Below, piece by piece: positions 1 to 8,553 of a stretch of 64,000 nucleotides of DNA. The notes under the pieces are model-generated. The model ran no database searches and was not told the origin of the DNA. It saw only the letters and a list, made by a program, of their open reading frames with translations. The DNA comes from Paracoccus contaminans. GTDB taxonomy: Bacteria > Pseudomonadota > Alphaproteobacteria > Rhodobacterales > Rhodobacteraceae. Made by a program: the position numbers and the translations under genes. How positions within the stretch are numbered: position 1 is the first letter of the stretch; each line of letters begins with the position of its first letter. The stretch is from positions 2,782,001-2,846,000 of the forward strand of contig NZ_CP020612.1 in NCBI RefSeq assembly GCF_002105555.1, read 5' to 3'.

Positions 1-10
1 CCACGGCGTT

Positions 11-28
11 GCCCAATACATATTGGGC
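11..28. promoter_or_regulatory. 18-bp dyad, possible operator
   Basis: GCCCAATACATATTGGGC is an 8-bp perfect inverted repeat (GCCCAATA / TATTGGGC) around a 2-base centre. It ends 22 bases before the start of the small membrane-peptide gene and is AT-richer than the surroundings. The geometry fits a repressor or activator dimer site rather than a terminator, since no T-run follows. I do not recognise the regulator. Confidence 0.4.
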
Positions 29-50
29 TATCTGCGGAAGGACTGAAACC

Positions 51-167
51 ATGACCGCATTCGACATCATCGTGCCGGCCGCCGCCCTTGGGGTTGCCCT
101 TGTGATGGCCATGATCGTTCGTGGCACCGACAAGCCGCAAGCCCCTGTCCGCCATCCGGCTGAATGA
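51..167 (+). CDS. Small single-pass membrane peptide, 38 residues
   Basis: The frame opens with ATG after a good ribosome-binding site (GAAGGA, 8 bases upstream) and encodes 38 residues. Residues 4-23 are a continuous hydrophobic stretch rich in Ala, Ile, Val and Met, followed by a positively charged tail (RGTDK...RHPAE). It therefore looks like a short inner-membrane peptide with the tail in the cytoplasm. I do not recognise the family. It is monocistronic as far as the window shows: the next gene, lipA, is on the other strand. Its reality rests on the ribosome-binding site, the clean membrane segment and the dyad upstream. Confidence 0.5.
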   Translation: MTAFDIIVPAAALGVALVMAMIVRGTDKPQAPVRHPAE

Positions 168-265
168 CCGCCAATCACTAGGGCAATCCCTGCGCCCCGC
201 CTTGGCATGCAACGACCATGCGGCCCTGCCCGCGACGATCAGGGGCCGGCCTTGGCCTGAAGCGA

Positions 266-1213
266 TCAGCCCCCTGCCAGCCTGGCCTGCCTTGCGGCGC
301 GAAGCCGTGCGAAATCATCGCCCGCATGATACGAGGACCGCGTCAGCGGCGTGGCCGAAACCATCAGGAATCCCTTGCCCCAGGCCGCCTTTTCATAGCC
401 CGCGAACTCTTCGGGCGTGACGAAGCGATCGACCCGGTGGTGCTTGGGCGTCGGCTGCAGGTATTGGCCGATGGTGATGAAATCGATCCCGGCCGCGCGC
501 ATGTCATCCATGACCTGCAGCACCCCCTGCCGATCCTCGCCCAGCCCCACCATGATGCCCGATTTGGTGAACATTGCCGGGTCAAGTTCCTTGACGCGCT
601 GCAGCAGCCGCAGCGAATGGAAATAGCGCGCGCCCGGCCGCACCGTCGGATAAAGCCCCGGCACCGTTTCGAGATTGTGGTTGAACACGTCGGGCCGCGC
701 CTCGACCACCGTTTCCAGCGCCCCCGGCTGTGCCTTGAGAAAGTCGGGGGTCAGCACCTCGATGGTCGAATCGGGGCTGCGATGGCGGATCGCGCGAATG
801 GTCTGGGCAAAATGATCGGCCCCGCCATCATCCAGATCGTCCCGGTCCACGCTGGTGATGACGACATGCTTGAGCGCCAGCTTCTGCACGGCATGGGCGA
901 CGCGCCCCGGCTCGAACACGTCCAGCGCGCGCGGCTTGCCGGTGATGACGTTGCAGAAGGAACAGCCGCGGGTGCAGATCTCGCCCATGATCATCATGGT
1001 GGCGTGACCCTGGCTCCAGCATTCGCCGACATTGGGGCAGCCGGCCTGTTCGCAGACGGTGGACAGGCGGTTGTCGCGCAGGATGTCGCGCGTGGCCTTG
1101 TATCCGGCGCTGACCGGGGCCTTGACGCGGATCCAGGCCGGCTTGGCGGGCTGCGCCTGATCGGGGCGATGAGCCTTTTCGGGATGGCGCAGGATCGGCG
1201 GCGCGTCGGACAT
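266..1213 (-). CDS. lipA: Lipoyl synthase
   Basis: Radical SAM enzyme that inserts two sulfur atoms into protein-bound octanoyl groups to make the lipoyl cofactor of 2-oxoacid dehydrogenases and the glycine cleavage system. The 315-residue product has both iron-sulfur motifs: the auxiliary cluster C54-x4-C59-x5-C65 ([12 protein letters not shown]) and the radical SAM cluster C80-x3-C84-x2-C87 (CTRGCSFC). The C-terminal RSSYHA motif supplies the serine ligand of the auxiliary cluster. Length is normal for the family. The ATG start has GAGGG just upstream. It stands alone on the minus strand, divergent from the peroxiredoxin gene. Confidence 0.97.
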   Translation of the reverse strand: MSDAPPILRHPEKAHRPDQAQPAKPAWIRVKAPVSAGYKATRDILRDNRLSTVCEQAGCPNVGECWSQGHATMMIMGEICTRGCSFCNVITGKPRALDVFEPGRVAHAVQKLALKHVVITSVDRDDLDDGGADHFAQTIRAIRHRSPDSTIEVLTPDFLKAQPGALETVVEARPDVFNHNLETVPGLYPTVRPGARYFHSLRLLQRVKELDPAMFTKSGIMVGLGEDRQGVLQVMDDMRAAGIDFITIGQYLQPTPKHHRVDRFVTPEEFAGYEKAAWGKGFLMVSATPLTRSSYHAGDDFARLRAARQARLAGG

Positions 1214-1383
1214 GGAACCCTCGCGGAAAAGGCCGGCGCCGCATGCGGGCCGGCAGGCTGGTCCCAGACCTAATCCCTCGAGAGGGCTTGATCAACCTGC
1301 GCCTGATGATCAGATTACCGCCGACTTCGTGGCGGCGCCTCAGGCGGTGTCCGCCGCATCGCCCCAACAAAGAGGATGCCCCC

Positions 1384-1929
1384 ATGAAAGTTGGCGAAAA
1401 GCTGCCCGAGGTAACGTTCCAGACTCGCCTGCGCGACGAGACGATCGAAGGGCCGAACCCCTATCGCTGGGAAGCGCTGACCACGAGCGACTATTTCAAG
1501 GGCAAGCGCGTCGTGCTGTTCTCTCTGCCCGGCGCCTTCACGCCGACCTGCTCGACCTACCAGCTGCCGGGTTTCGAAAAGGCAGCGGCGGAAATGGCAG
1601 AGCTTGGCATTGACGCGATCTATTGCCTGTCGGTCAACGATGCCTTCGTCATGAACCAGTGGGCCAAGCAGCAGGGCCTGGAAAACGTCAAGGTGATCCC
1701 TGACGGGTCGGGCGAGTTCACCGAAAAGGTCGGCATGCTGGTGCGCAAGGACAATCTCGGCTTTGGCTGCCGGTCCTGGCGCTATGCGGCCATCATCGAT
1801 GACGGGGTGGTTGAAAAGCTGTTCGAGGAACCGGGCCGCTGCGACAACCACGGCGAAGACCCCTATGGCGAATCCTCGCCCGAGACGGTGCTGGCCTATC
1901 TGCGCGAACACCAGGGCGCGAAGGCCTGA
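1384..1929 (+). CDS. Prx5-type peroxiredoxin
   Basis: Thiol peroxidase of 181 residues that reduces peroxides, in this family usually with glutathione/glutaredoxin or thioredoxin as electron donor. The active-site pattern P-x3-T-x2-C is present as PGAFTPTC, with the peroxidatic cysteine at residue 56. A further Cys in GFGCRSW and one in GRCDNHGEDPYG follow; which of them resolves the sulfenate cannot be told by eye. The ATG is chosen because AAAGAGGA lies about 7 bases upstream; the open frame extends further 5' but without family similarity. Likely cytoplasmic. Confidence 0.9.
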   Translation: MKVGEKLPEVTFQTRLRDETIEGPNPYRWEALTTSDYFKGKRVVLFSLPGAFTPTCSTYQLPGFEKAAAEMAELGIDAIYCLSVNDAFVMNQWAKQQGLENVKVIPDGSGEFTEKVGMLVRKDNLGFGCRSWRYAAIIDDGVVEKLFEEPGRCDNHGEDPYGESSPETVLAYLREHQGAKA

Positions 1930-1942
1930 CCGGCCCCCAGGC

Positions 1943-1965
1943 GCGGCCGCCCCATCGGCGGCCGC
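1943..1965. terminator. Stem-loop between convergent genes
   Basis: GCGGCCGCC and GGCGGCCGC form a perfect 9-bp stem around CCATC. It lies between the stop codons of the peroxiredoxin and the DUF6456 gene. There is no T-run on either strand, so it is at best a weak intrinsic terminator or a 3'-end stabiliser. Confidence 0.4.
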
Positions 1966-1995
1966 AACTTCGGCTGCGGCAGCATGCTGCGCGCC

Positions 1996-3210
1996 TCAGC
2001 CGATCAACGGGCTGCCGCTGCCGTAACGTTCGCGGTAAAAGCGTTCGAGCCGCATCAGCGCCAGGCGCAGCACCACCTTGCCCGAACGCGCTGCCCAGCC
2101 AAGCCGGCGCTCGGTCATCTCGATCCCCTCGAGAAAGCAGCACACGCGCAGCACCAGATCGCCCATGCCGGGGCCAAGATCGCGCAGCGCCTCGGCAACC
2201 CGGCGGCGGGCGGATTCGGAACCGCCGCCCCAGCCGGCGTTGAAGCCGGCATCGATTCCCGCGGTCAGGAACCCGTCCCAGTTCTGCGTGACCCGCGCCC
2301 CCATCTGCGCCAGTTCGAAATCCTCGCGCAGCCGTTCGCCCGCGGCGACCATGCCGCTGTCCAGGAAAGGTTGCCCGTTGGCATCGCGCCGCCGCGCCAG
2401 AACCAGCAGCGGGCTTTCCGCGATGTTCACCCTCATGCGCCGCATGCCCGGCCCCTCGGGGTCGTCCAGGGTGCGATCCTCATAGATGCGGTGCGCCTGG
2501 GCCGCGGCCGGGCCCATGTCGGGTGCAGTGTCAGGGCCGCCCGGCGCATGGACGAAGGGCGCTGCCGCCTCGGCCAGACCTGATGCGCCAGGGACGGCCT
2601 CGGCCGCGTTCTCGCACACCCCGCCTGCTTCGGGCAGGCCTGCATAGCGCCCCATCATCATCGCCTTGAGCGCCGCGCGCCCTGCGGGCGTGATCGCATG
2701 GCGGGTGATCCGCCCCTGCCCCAACAACCCCACCCAGCCGCGCAGCGCCAACAGCTCGGCCAGCTTGCGATCAAGGACGGCCGTGCGGATGTCCGAACGG
2801 GTGATGATCGCCTTGTCCATCCCTTCGGCCACGGCCAGAACGGCGCCCGGTTCGGCCAGGCGGCGCAGGATGCGGCGGATCTCGGACAGATCGGCAGCCG
2901 GCCGGCCAAGCGCGGCACTGCGTTCGACCGCCCGATCGACCAGCGGGTCATCGCGGCGGTTTTCGAAGCGGCGGATGCGGCGCAGGATGGTCGAGGCATG
3001 GCAGCCCGCCTCGCGGGCAAGGGCGCGGATCGTCTCGCCCCCTTCGACGTGGCGCAGATACAGCTGCGCATCCTCGGGCAGGGCTGGCGCCGGGGGGGCG
3101 CTGCCTTCGGCCGCAGCTGCGCCTGTCCCGGGTGCGGCTGTCGGCAAAGCGCCCGTGACGGTCGCCACGACCGCCATCGCCTCGCTTAGATCACCCGTCA
3201 TAATCATCAT
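1996..3210 (-). CDS. DUF6456 helix-turn-helix protein
   Basis: A 404-residue protein of the alphaproteobacterial DUF6456 group. A low-complexity Ala/Pro N-terminus is followed at about residues 59-82 by a helix-turn-helix-like segment (GETIRALAREAGCHASTILRRIRR). A variable middle leads to the conserved C-terminal half (residues about 240-400, NIAESPLLVLARRR onward), which carries DUF6456. The molecular role is not established; the helix-turn-helix suggests DNA binding. Translation probably starts at the tandem ATG ATG ATT ATG, with GAGGA upstream. It is divergent from the DUF6477 gene, its usual neighbour in Rhodobacterales as I recall. Confidence 0.75.
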   Translation of the reverse strand: MMIMTGDLSEAMAVVATVTGALPTAAPGTGAAAAEGSAPPAPALPEDAQLYLRHVEGGETIRALAREAGCHASTILRRIRRFENRRDDPLVDRAVERSAALGRPAADLSEIRRILRRLAEPGAVLAVAEGMDKAIITRSDIRTAVLDRKLAELLALRGWVGLLGQGRITRHAITPAGRAALKAMMMGRYAGLPEAGGVCENAAEAVPGASGLAEAAAPFVHAPGGPDTAPDMGPAAAQAHRIYEDRTLDDPEGPGMRRMRVNIAESPLLVLARRRDANGQPFLDSGMVAAGERLREDFELAQMGARVTQNWDGFLTAGIDAGFNAGWGGGSESARRRVAEALRDLGPGMGDLVLRVCCFLEGIEMTERRLGWAARSGKVVLRLALMRLERFYRERYGSGSPLIG

Positions 3211-3245
3211 GTCGATCGTTCCTCATGTCCTGGGCCAGCGGGAAA

Positions 3246-3269
3246 CGACCTGTCGAAAAAGACAGGTCG
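3246..3269. repeat. 9-bp perfect inverted repeat in divergent promoter region
   Basis: CGACCTGTC-GAAAAA-GACAGGTCG is a perfect 9-bp inverted repeat with a 6-base centre. It lies between the divergent DUF6456 and DUF6477 genes, 36 bases from the first start codon. No T-run follows, so it is more likely an operator or an RNA hairpin in a 5' leader than a terminator. Confidence 0.5.
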
Positions 3270-3402
3270 CCGGCACTTCGGTCATCAGGCGCTAAGATTC
3301 CCTAAAGAGAGTTAACCATGTCGCGCGCTGCGCATGGCGCCTGCGCAACATCGCTGCCCAGCAGGCAAACAGGGCCCGCAACCTGCAAGCAGAGAGATCG
3401 CG

Positions 3403-3729
3403 ATGAGCCTCATGTCGAATATCCTTGCCTTTCCGGTGCAGCCGGTGGGCCAGCCCCTTCGTCGCCCGGCATTGCTGGTGCGCGCGGCGATCGAGGGGCA
3501 GAATCACTGGCGGCGCGAACGTGACCTGCGCCGCATCCTGCGCAGCGATCATGTCCCCGCGCCTGGCCACGCCCTGCCGCGGTTGCGCGCCGAGGAGGAC
3601 CGCCTGAACAGCGCCCGGCAGGAAGGTGATGCGGAATACGACCTGCATCAGCATGTCCTGCTGATGATCGCGATCCTGGCCGAATCGCAGCTGGTGCCCA
3701 GCGCCGGCACGCTGCGGGTCGTCGGCTGA
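3403..3729 (+). CDS. DUF6477-like small protein
   Basis: A 108-residue hydrophilic protein. The segment from about residue 14, with ALLVRAA followed by WRRERDLRRILR, resembles the DUF6477 family of Rhodobacterales; no function is known for that family. The ATG is preferred over an in-frame upstream start because AGAGAG lies just before it and the upstream extension is low complexity. It is divergent from the DUF6456 helix-turn-helix gene and ends 11 bases from the convergent HerA-like ATPase gene. The family call comes from memory of the motif and the neighbour and is moderate. Confidence 0.6.
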   Translation: MSLMSNILAFPVQPVGQPLRRPALLVRAAIEGQNHWRRERDLRRILRSDHVPAPGHALPRLRAEEDRLNSARQEGDAEYDLHQHVLLMIAILAESQLVPSAGTLRVVG

Positions 3730-3740
3730 GCGGGGGGCGC

Positions 3741-5363
3741 TTACCTTCCGGGCAGCAGCGAGCCGAGCACGCCACGCACGATCATGCGGCCCGCGCTGCT
3801 TCCGATCTGGCGCGCAACGCTTTTGCCGAAGGTCTGCACGATCGTGTCGCCCCGGCGCCGCCCCGCCGGCGTCTGCGTGTTGATCTGGATGGCAGGATTG
3901 TGGCGGCGGGCGCCCGCCGCGCCCGAGGGCTGCATCGTGAACAGATCATGGTCCTCGGCCTGGCGGGCCGCCGTTTCGGCGCGCGCGGCAAGCCGTTCAT
4001 AGGCGCTGTCGCGGTCGATGGTCTGGCCGTATTTCAGCCCCAGGGGGGACAGCTGCACGAGGCGCGCGCGCTCGGCATCGGGGATGGCGCCCAGCCGCGA
4101 CTGAGGCGGGCGGATCAGGGTGCGCTGAACCATCCCCGGCGCCCCGTTCGCCTCGAGAAACGAGGTCAGCGCCTCGCCGGTGCCAAGGCCGGTGATCGCC
4201 TCGGCGGTATCAAAGGCGGGGTTGGGGCGGTAATTCGCTGCCGCCTGGCGCAATGCCTTGTTGTCCTTCGGGGTAAAGGCGCGCAGGGCGTGCTGGACGC
4301 GGTTGCCAAGCTGCGCCAGCACCGCGTCGGGCACATCGGCGGGGTTCTGGGTGATGAACCAGACGCTGACCCCCTTGGACCGGATCAGCCGGGCGACCTG
4401 CTGGATCTTGTCCACCAGCACCGGGGGCGCCCCGTCAAACAGCAGATGCGCCTCGTCGAAGAAGAAGGCGAGCCGCGGCTTGTCCACGTCGCCCACCTCG
4501 GGCAGCTGCTCGAACAGTTCCGACAGCAGCCACAGCAGGAAGGTCGCGTAAAGGCGCGGCGCGTTCATCAGCCGGTCCGCGGCCAGGATGTTGACGATGC
4601 CCCTGCCCGATGCGTCCATGCGGATCAGGTCGGCCAGTTCAAGCGCCGGCTCGCCGAACAGCCGCCCGCCGCCCTGCTGTTCCAGCACCAGCAACGCGCG
4701 CTGGATCGCCCCCACCGATGCGGTCGAGACATTGCCGTAGCGCAGGCTCAGATCCTTTGCGTTCTGGCCGGCCCAGACGAGCATCGCCTGCAGATCCTTC
4801 AGGTCGGCCAGGGCAAGCCCCTCGTCATCGGCGACGCGGAAGACGATGTTCATCACCCCTTCCTGTGCGTCGGTCAGCCCCATGAGGCGCGACAGCAACA
4901 GCGGCCCCATTTCCGAAGGCGTGGTGCGAACAGGGTGCCCCTTTTCGCCCCACACGTCCCAGAACGTCACCGGAAAACCCCGGAATTCGGGGCGCAGCCC
5001 GATGCGCGCCGCGCGCTCTGAAAAACCGGCGGCCGGGGCCGGCTCTCCGCCGGGCAGCGCCATGCCGGCCAGATCGCCCTTGATGTCCGACAGCACGACC
5101 GGAACCCCTGCCAGCGACATTGCCTCGGCAAGGGTCTGCAAGGTCACCGTCTTGCCCGTCCCCGTCGCACCCGCGATAAGCCCGTGCCGGTTGGCGTATT
5201 TCAAAAGAAGATGCTGCGGCTCGCCCTGTCCGGGCCCCGCGCCGCCGACAAGGACGGTGCCGCGCTCCAGATCGACGACCGGGCGGCCGCCTTGCGGCGG
5301 CTCGGCAAGCGGCGTGGTTGGCAGGGCAGCATCGCCGGGGCCATGGGCAGGGATGTCGGACAC
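3741..5363 (-). CDS. HerA/YjgR-like P-loop ATPase (DUF853)
   Basis: A helicase HerA-like ATPase of the YjgR/DUF853 family. With the GTG start used here it has 540 residues. Walker A is GATGTGKT (residues 65-72), followed by VVLSDIKGDLAG; Walker B is LAFFFDEAHLLF, then the WFITQNP sensor region. The C-terminus has the family's basic tail. Cellular function is poorly defined; it resembles hexameric DNA-translocating ATPases. The start is uncertain: GTG at 5363 has AAGG 10 bases upstream, and an in-frame TTG at 5423 has GGAG only 2 bases away, which is too close. Confidence 0.88.
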   Translation of the reverse strand: MSDIPAHGPGDAALPTTPLAEPPQGGRPVVDLERGTVLVGGAGPGQGEPQHLLLKYANRHGLIAGATGTGKTVTLQTLAEAMSLAGVPVVLSDIKGDLAGMALPGGEPAPAAGFSERAARIGLRPEFRGFPVTFWDVWGEKGHPVRTTPSEMGPLLLSRLMGLTDAQEGVMNIVFRVADDEGLALADLKDLQAMLVWAGQNAKDLSLRYGNVSTASVGAIQRALLVLEQQGGGRLFGEPALELADLIRMDASGRGIVNILAADRLMNAPRLYATFLLWLLSELFEQLPEVGDVDKPRLAFFFDEAHLLFDGAPPVLVDKIQQVARLIRSKGVSVWFITQNPADVPDAVLAQLGNRVQHALRAFTPKDNKALRQAAANYRPNPAFDTAEAITGLGTGEALTSFLEANGAPGMVQRTLIRPPQSRLGAIPDAERARLVQLSPLGLKYGQTIDRDSAYERLAARAETAARQAEDHDLFTMQPSGAAGARRHNPAIQINTQTPAGRRRGDTIVQTFGKSVARQIGSSAGRMIVRGVLGSLLPGR

Positions 5364-5798
5364 GGGAACACAGCCTTGTTGTTGATGGATGGCGCGGCGC
5401 AACGGTTTCGCACGCTGCGACAATACTCCGTTAAGCCCTGCATGCCAGAGTGTGCCGTGTCGGGCCGTTCGGGGCGAAGGGTCCGGTGCTTCCTCCGTAA
5501 CGCCTTGCCGCGCCTTCGGGCGCGGCTTTTTTCGCTGCAGGCGGGGGCGGCGGGCCTGCGGGTCGATTGACGCAGGCGCCGTGCCCCGCTAACCTCTGAC
5601 GCAATAAGGCCGGGTCCGACAGGGACGAAGGGGATGCAGCCTGAGGCGGGCGCGTCCCCTTTTCAGCCTTTGCAGGGGGCTGCTGCCCGCCTGCTGCCCT
5701 GGGCCGGGCCTGCCTACGCAAAGGTTACACCGGCGCCCCTGACAGCGCCCGTGGGCCGTGCTACCAGCGCCGGGCGCCTTCAATCGAAAGGATCCGAA
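5364..5798. other. 435-base intergenic region with orphan terminator
   Basis: No convincing protein gene. The region separates the divergent HerA-like and IalB-family genes. It contains a strong plus-strand intrinsic terminator at 5507-5532 with no plus-strand coding sequence before it in the window, so a short non-coding transcript from about 5430 to 5532 is possible. A ribosome-binding site (AAAGGA) for the IalB gene lies at the right edge. No clear promoter consensus was found. Confidence 0.5.
5507..5532 (+). terminator. Rho-independent terminator
   Basis: GCCGCGCC-TTCG-GGCGCGGC followed by six T. It has a perfect 8-bp stem and a UUCG tetraloop, which is an excellent intrinsic terminator. 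It acts on the plus strand only, because the minus-strand side lacks a T-run. Confidence 0.85.
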
Positions 5799-6638
5799 AT
5801 GGCACGAACCTCTTACGCCGTTCTCGCTGCGCTGCTGGCTGCGGCCCCGGTCGCGGCGCTGGCCCAGACGGCCACGGCACCGGCCGCCGCGCCGGAAAGC
5901 GCCGCGGCGCCGGCCGGGTCTGCGTCCCCCGCTGCATCGCCTGATGCCCCGGCCGTGGTCCCCGCGGCCCCTGCCGATGCCGCCGCGCCTGCAGCAGCCG
6001 GCAGCGCAGCGCAAACGCCCGCCCCGGCAGCCAGCCCGGATCCTGCCCCCGCCGCTCCTGCCGCCACCCCCGCCCCGGCAGCCCCGGCAGCCACCCCTGC
6101 CCCGGCAGCGAACCCCGCCCCTGCGGCGGACGGCGCGCCGGCCCCTGCGGGCAATGCGGCCGACGATCAGCAGGTGGGCAGCTATTACAGCAAGTCCACC
6201 CATGACGAATGGACGCTGCGCTGCCTGCGCACCAAGGACGGCAAGGATCCGTGCGAGCTGTATCAGCTGCTCAAGGACCAGTACAGCAAGCCTGTCGCCG
6301 AGATTTCGGTCATCCCGTTCACCGGCAAGGCGGCGGCGATCCTGAACTTCGTCGCGCCGCTCGAGACGGACTTGCAGGCCGGCCTGGGGCTGAAGATCGA
6401 TGCGGCGGCCGAGCATCGCTATCCCTTCCTCGTCTGCGCGCCGGTCGGCTGCGTCTCGCGCATCGGGATGACGGATGCCGAACTGAACGGGCTGAAGAAG
6501 GGCAGCGTCTCGACGGTATCCCTGCTGCCGTTCGGGGGCGATCCGGCCAAGGATCAGGTCAAGCTGAACATGTCGCTCAAGGGCTTCACCGCGGGCTTCA
6601 CCGCCCTGCAGGATGCCGCCAAGGCCGCCCAGAAATAA
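5799..6638 (+). CDS. Invasion-associated locus B (IalB) family exported protein
   Basis: Exported protein of 279 residues. Residues 1-22 are a signal peptide ending in AALA. Residues about 24-125 are an Ala/Pro low-complexity linker, unusually long. The remainder is an IalB-type domain starting near EWTLRCLRTKDGKDPC, with two likely disulfide pairs (CLRTKDGKDPC and CAPVGC). IalB was named in Bartonella, but the family is widespread in free-living alphaproteobacteria, where its role is not clear, so the name does not imply virulence. The ATG follows AAAGGA by 6 bases. A bidirectional terminator follows the gene. Confidence 0.85.
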   Translation: MARTSYAVLAALLAAAPVAALAQTATAPAAAPESAAAPAGSASPAASPDAPAVVPAAPADAAAPAAAGSAAQTPAPAASPDPAPAAPAATPAPAAPAATPAPAANPAPAADGAPAPAGNAADDQQVGSYYSKSTHDEWTLRCLRTKDGKDPCELYQLLKDQYSKPVAEISVIPFTGKAAAILNFVAPLETDLQAGLGLKIDAAAEHRYPFLVCAPVGCVSRIGMTDAELNGLKKGSVSTVSLLPFGGDPAKDQVKLNMSLKGFTAGFTALQDAAKAAQK

Positions 6639-6660
6639 GCCGGTCTGCCCAGCAATGACA

Positions 6661-6686
6661 AAAGGGGCGCCACGGGGCGCCCCTTT
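6661..6686. terminator. Bidirectional terminator between convergent genes
   Basis: AAAGGGGCGC and GCGCCCCTTT form a 10-bp stem with a 6-base loop. A-rich sequence on the left and T/C-rich on the right let it serve both the IalB gene and the convergent degP-like gene. Confidence 0.8.
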
Positions 6687-6710
6687 CCCTTTCCGACCGG
6701 GCCTGCGCGC

Positions 6711-8369
6711 TCAGTCGATCGACAGGGCCAGAAAACGCGGCTCGCCCCCGCGGCGGATCAGCAGCAGCACCGACTGGCGGCCCGCCTCTTTGGCCTCGGC
6801 CACGCGGCCGCGCAGATCGCCAAGCGTCGCCACAGGCTTCTGCCCCGCCTCGACGATCACATCGCCCGGCTGCAGCCCCTTGGCGGCCGCATCGCTCTTG
6901 GCGTCCACATCCTCGACGACAAGGCCCTTGCTGTTTTCAGGAAGGCGCAGCCGCGCCGCAAGATCGGGCGTCAGCCGTGACAGCGTCATCCCCAGCACCG
7001 CATCGCCTTGCTGGCTCTGCGGGTCGCCCCGCTCCTCACCCTCGCCACGCTCATCGGCATCGGCCAGCTCGCGCCGCCCCAGCGTGATCTTGAGATCGAC
7101 CGGCTTGCCGGCGCGCTGGACGGTCACGTCCACCGCCTCGCCCACCGGCGCATCGGCGACCCGGCGCACCAGATCGCGCGTGTCGGCCACCTCGCCCCCG
7201 GCAAAGCGGGTGATCACGTCGCCTGCCTGCACCCCGGCATCCGCCGCCGGGCCGGCCGGCACATCGGTGACCATGGCGCCCTTTTCCGCTGCCAGGCCCA
7301 GCGAATTGGCGATGTCCGGCGTCACGTCCTGGATCTTGACGCCCAGCCAGCCGCGCCGCGTCTCGCCGAACTCGCGCAGCTGGTCCACGACCTTGGAGAC
7401 CACATTCGAGGCCATCGAGAAGCCGATCCCGATCGAGCCGCCATTGGGCGACAGGATCGCCGTGTTCACGCCCACGACCTCGCCCTGCATGTTGAACAGC
7501 GGCCCGCCCGAGTTGCCGCGGTTGATCGCCGCGTCGGTCTGGATGAAATCGTCATAGGTGCCGGTCAGGGCCCGGCTTTTCGCCGAGATGATCCCGGACG
7601 AGGCGGACAGCCCCTGCCCCAGCGGGTTCCCCAGCGCCAGCACCCAGTCGCCCACCCGCGCCGCGTCGCTGTCCCCGAACTTGAGGAAGGGCAGCGGCTT
7701 GTCGGCCTGGACCTTCAGAACGGCGATGTCGGTGGTGGGGTCGGTCCCGACCAGCTTGGCCGGCAGCCGGGCGCCGGAATAGAACTCGATCTCGATCTCG
7801 TCGGCCCCGTCGATGACGTGGTTGTTGGTGACGATGAAGCCGTCGGACGAGATCACGAAGCCCGAACCCAGCGCGGTCGAACGCTCCTGCTGCATCGGCC
7901 CGCCAAAGGGCGAATCGCCGCGCCTGCCGGGGCCGGGGATGCCGAAATCACGGAACAGGTCCGAAAAGGGGCTGCCCTCGGGGAAGGCCGGCCCTTGCTG
8001 CACCGGGCGCGAAACCACAGCAGTCGTGGTGATGTTCACCACCGCCGGGCTGACCGCCGCCACCACGTCGGCAAAGCTGTCGGGGCCGGTCTGCCGGCCC
8101 TGGCCCTGCGATGCGCCGGTGCCAACGGGTGCGTTTGCATTCGCCGCCTCGGGCACCTTGCCCGTCATCGGCTGATCCGGCGTCGTCGTCGTCTGGGGCA
8201 TGTTCTGCGGCATCGCCGGGGCAGTGCCGGCCTGCGGCTGCGCCGGGGCGCCGGCGGCGGGAGGCACCGGGGCCGGTGCCGGCGACTGCGCAAAGGCCGG
8301 CGCAAGCCCCAGCGTCAAAGCCAGTGCCGAGGCCACCAGCCCGCGCCTTGATTGCGTTAGATACGTCAT
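6711..8369 (-). CDS. degP: DegP/HtrA (DegQ-like) periplasmic serine endoprotease
   Basis: Periplasmic Do-like protease and chaperone of 552 residues. Residues 1-27 are a signal peptide (cleavage after AFA). A long Pro/Ala/Gln-rich linker reaches about residue 95. The trypsin-like domain has the triad His184 (TNNHVIDG), Asp214 (TTDIAVLK) and Ser287 (RGNSGGP). Two PDZ domains follow, at roughly 325-420 and 455-545, as in DegP, DegQ and MucD. GGAG lies 9-12 bases before the ATG. It sits 184 bases downstream of hflC on the same strand but beyond an intrinsic terminator, so it probably also has its own promoter. Assignment to a DegP or DegQ subtype is not certain. Confidence 0.93.
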   Translation of the reverse strand: MTYLTQSRRGLVASALALTLGLAPAFAQSPAPAPVPPAAGAPAQPQAGTAPAMPQNMPQTTTTPDQPMTGKVPEAANANAPVGTGASQGQGRQTGPDSFADVVAAVSPAVVNITTTAVVSRPVQQGPAFPEGSPFSDLFRDFGIPGPGRRGDSPFGGPMQQERSTALGSGFVISSDGFIVTNNHVIDGADEIEIEFYSGARLPAKLVGTDPTTDIAVLKVQADKPLPFLKFGDSDAARVGDWVLALGNPLGQGLSASSGIISAKSRALTGTYDDFIQTDAAINRGNSGGPLFNMQGEVVGVNTAILSPNGGSIGIGFSMASNVVSKVVDQLREFGETRRGWLGVKIQDVTPDIANSLGLAAEKGAMVTDVPAGPAADAGVQAGDVITRFAGGEVADTRDLVRRVADAPVGEAVDVTVQRAGKPVDLKITLGRRELADADERGEGEERGDPQSQQGDAVLGMTLSRLTPDLAARLRLPENSKGLVVEDVDAKSDAAAKGLQPGDVIVEAGQKPVATLGDLRGRVAEAKEAGRQSVLLLIRRGGEPRFLALSID

Positions 8370-8514
8370 CCACGATCTCCGTCACTTCGCCCCGGCCCCC
8401 ATGCTGACGGCCGCGGGTTGCAAGCGCCAGATGTGGAGATTTGTTGCGCAATAGCAACGCATCAGGCGTCATTTCCGCGTGAAGTTCTGTCTGCTCTGGC
8501 GCTGTCGCCCGTGG

Positions 8515-8543
8515 AAAAAGGCGCGGCCCGGTAAGGCCGCGCC
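8515..8543 (-). terminator. Intrinsic terminator after hflKC
   Basis: Read on the minus strand: GGCGCGGCC, a 6-base loop, GGCCGCGCC, then TTTTT. It ends the hflK-hflC transcript before the degP-like gene. Confidence 0.8.
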
Positions 8544-8553
8544 ACCAGGCCGG

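Noticed and set aside
1288..1312. FNR box before the peroxiredoxin gene
   Set aside because: TTGATCAAC and GATGATCA are present but not in the TTGAT-N4-ATCAA arrangement.
3304..3320. CTAA-N6-TTAAC as a CtrA site before the DUF6477 gene
   Set aside because: The spacer is 6 rather than 7 and the first half is imperfect; too weak to claim.
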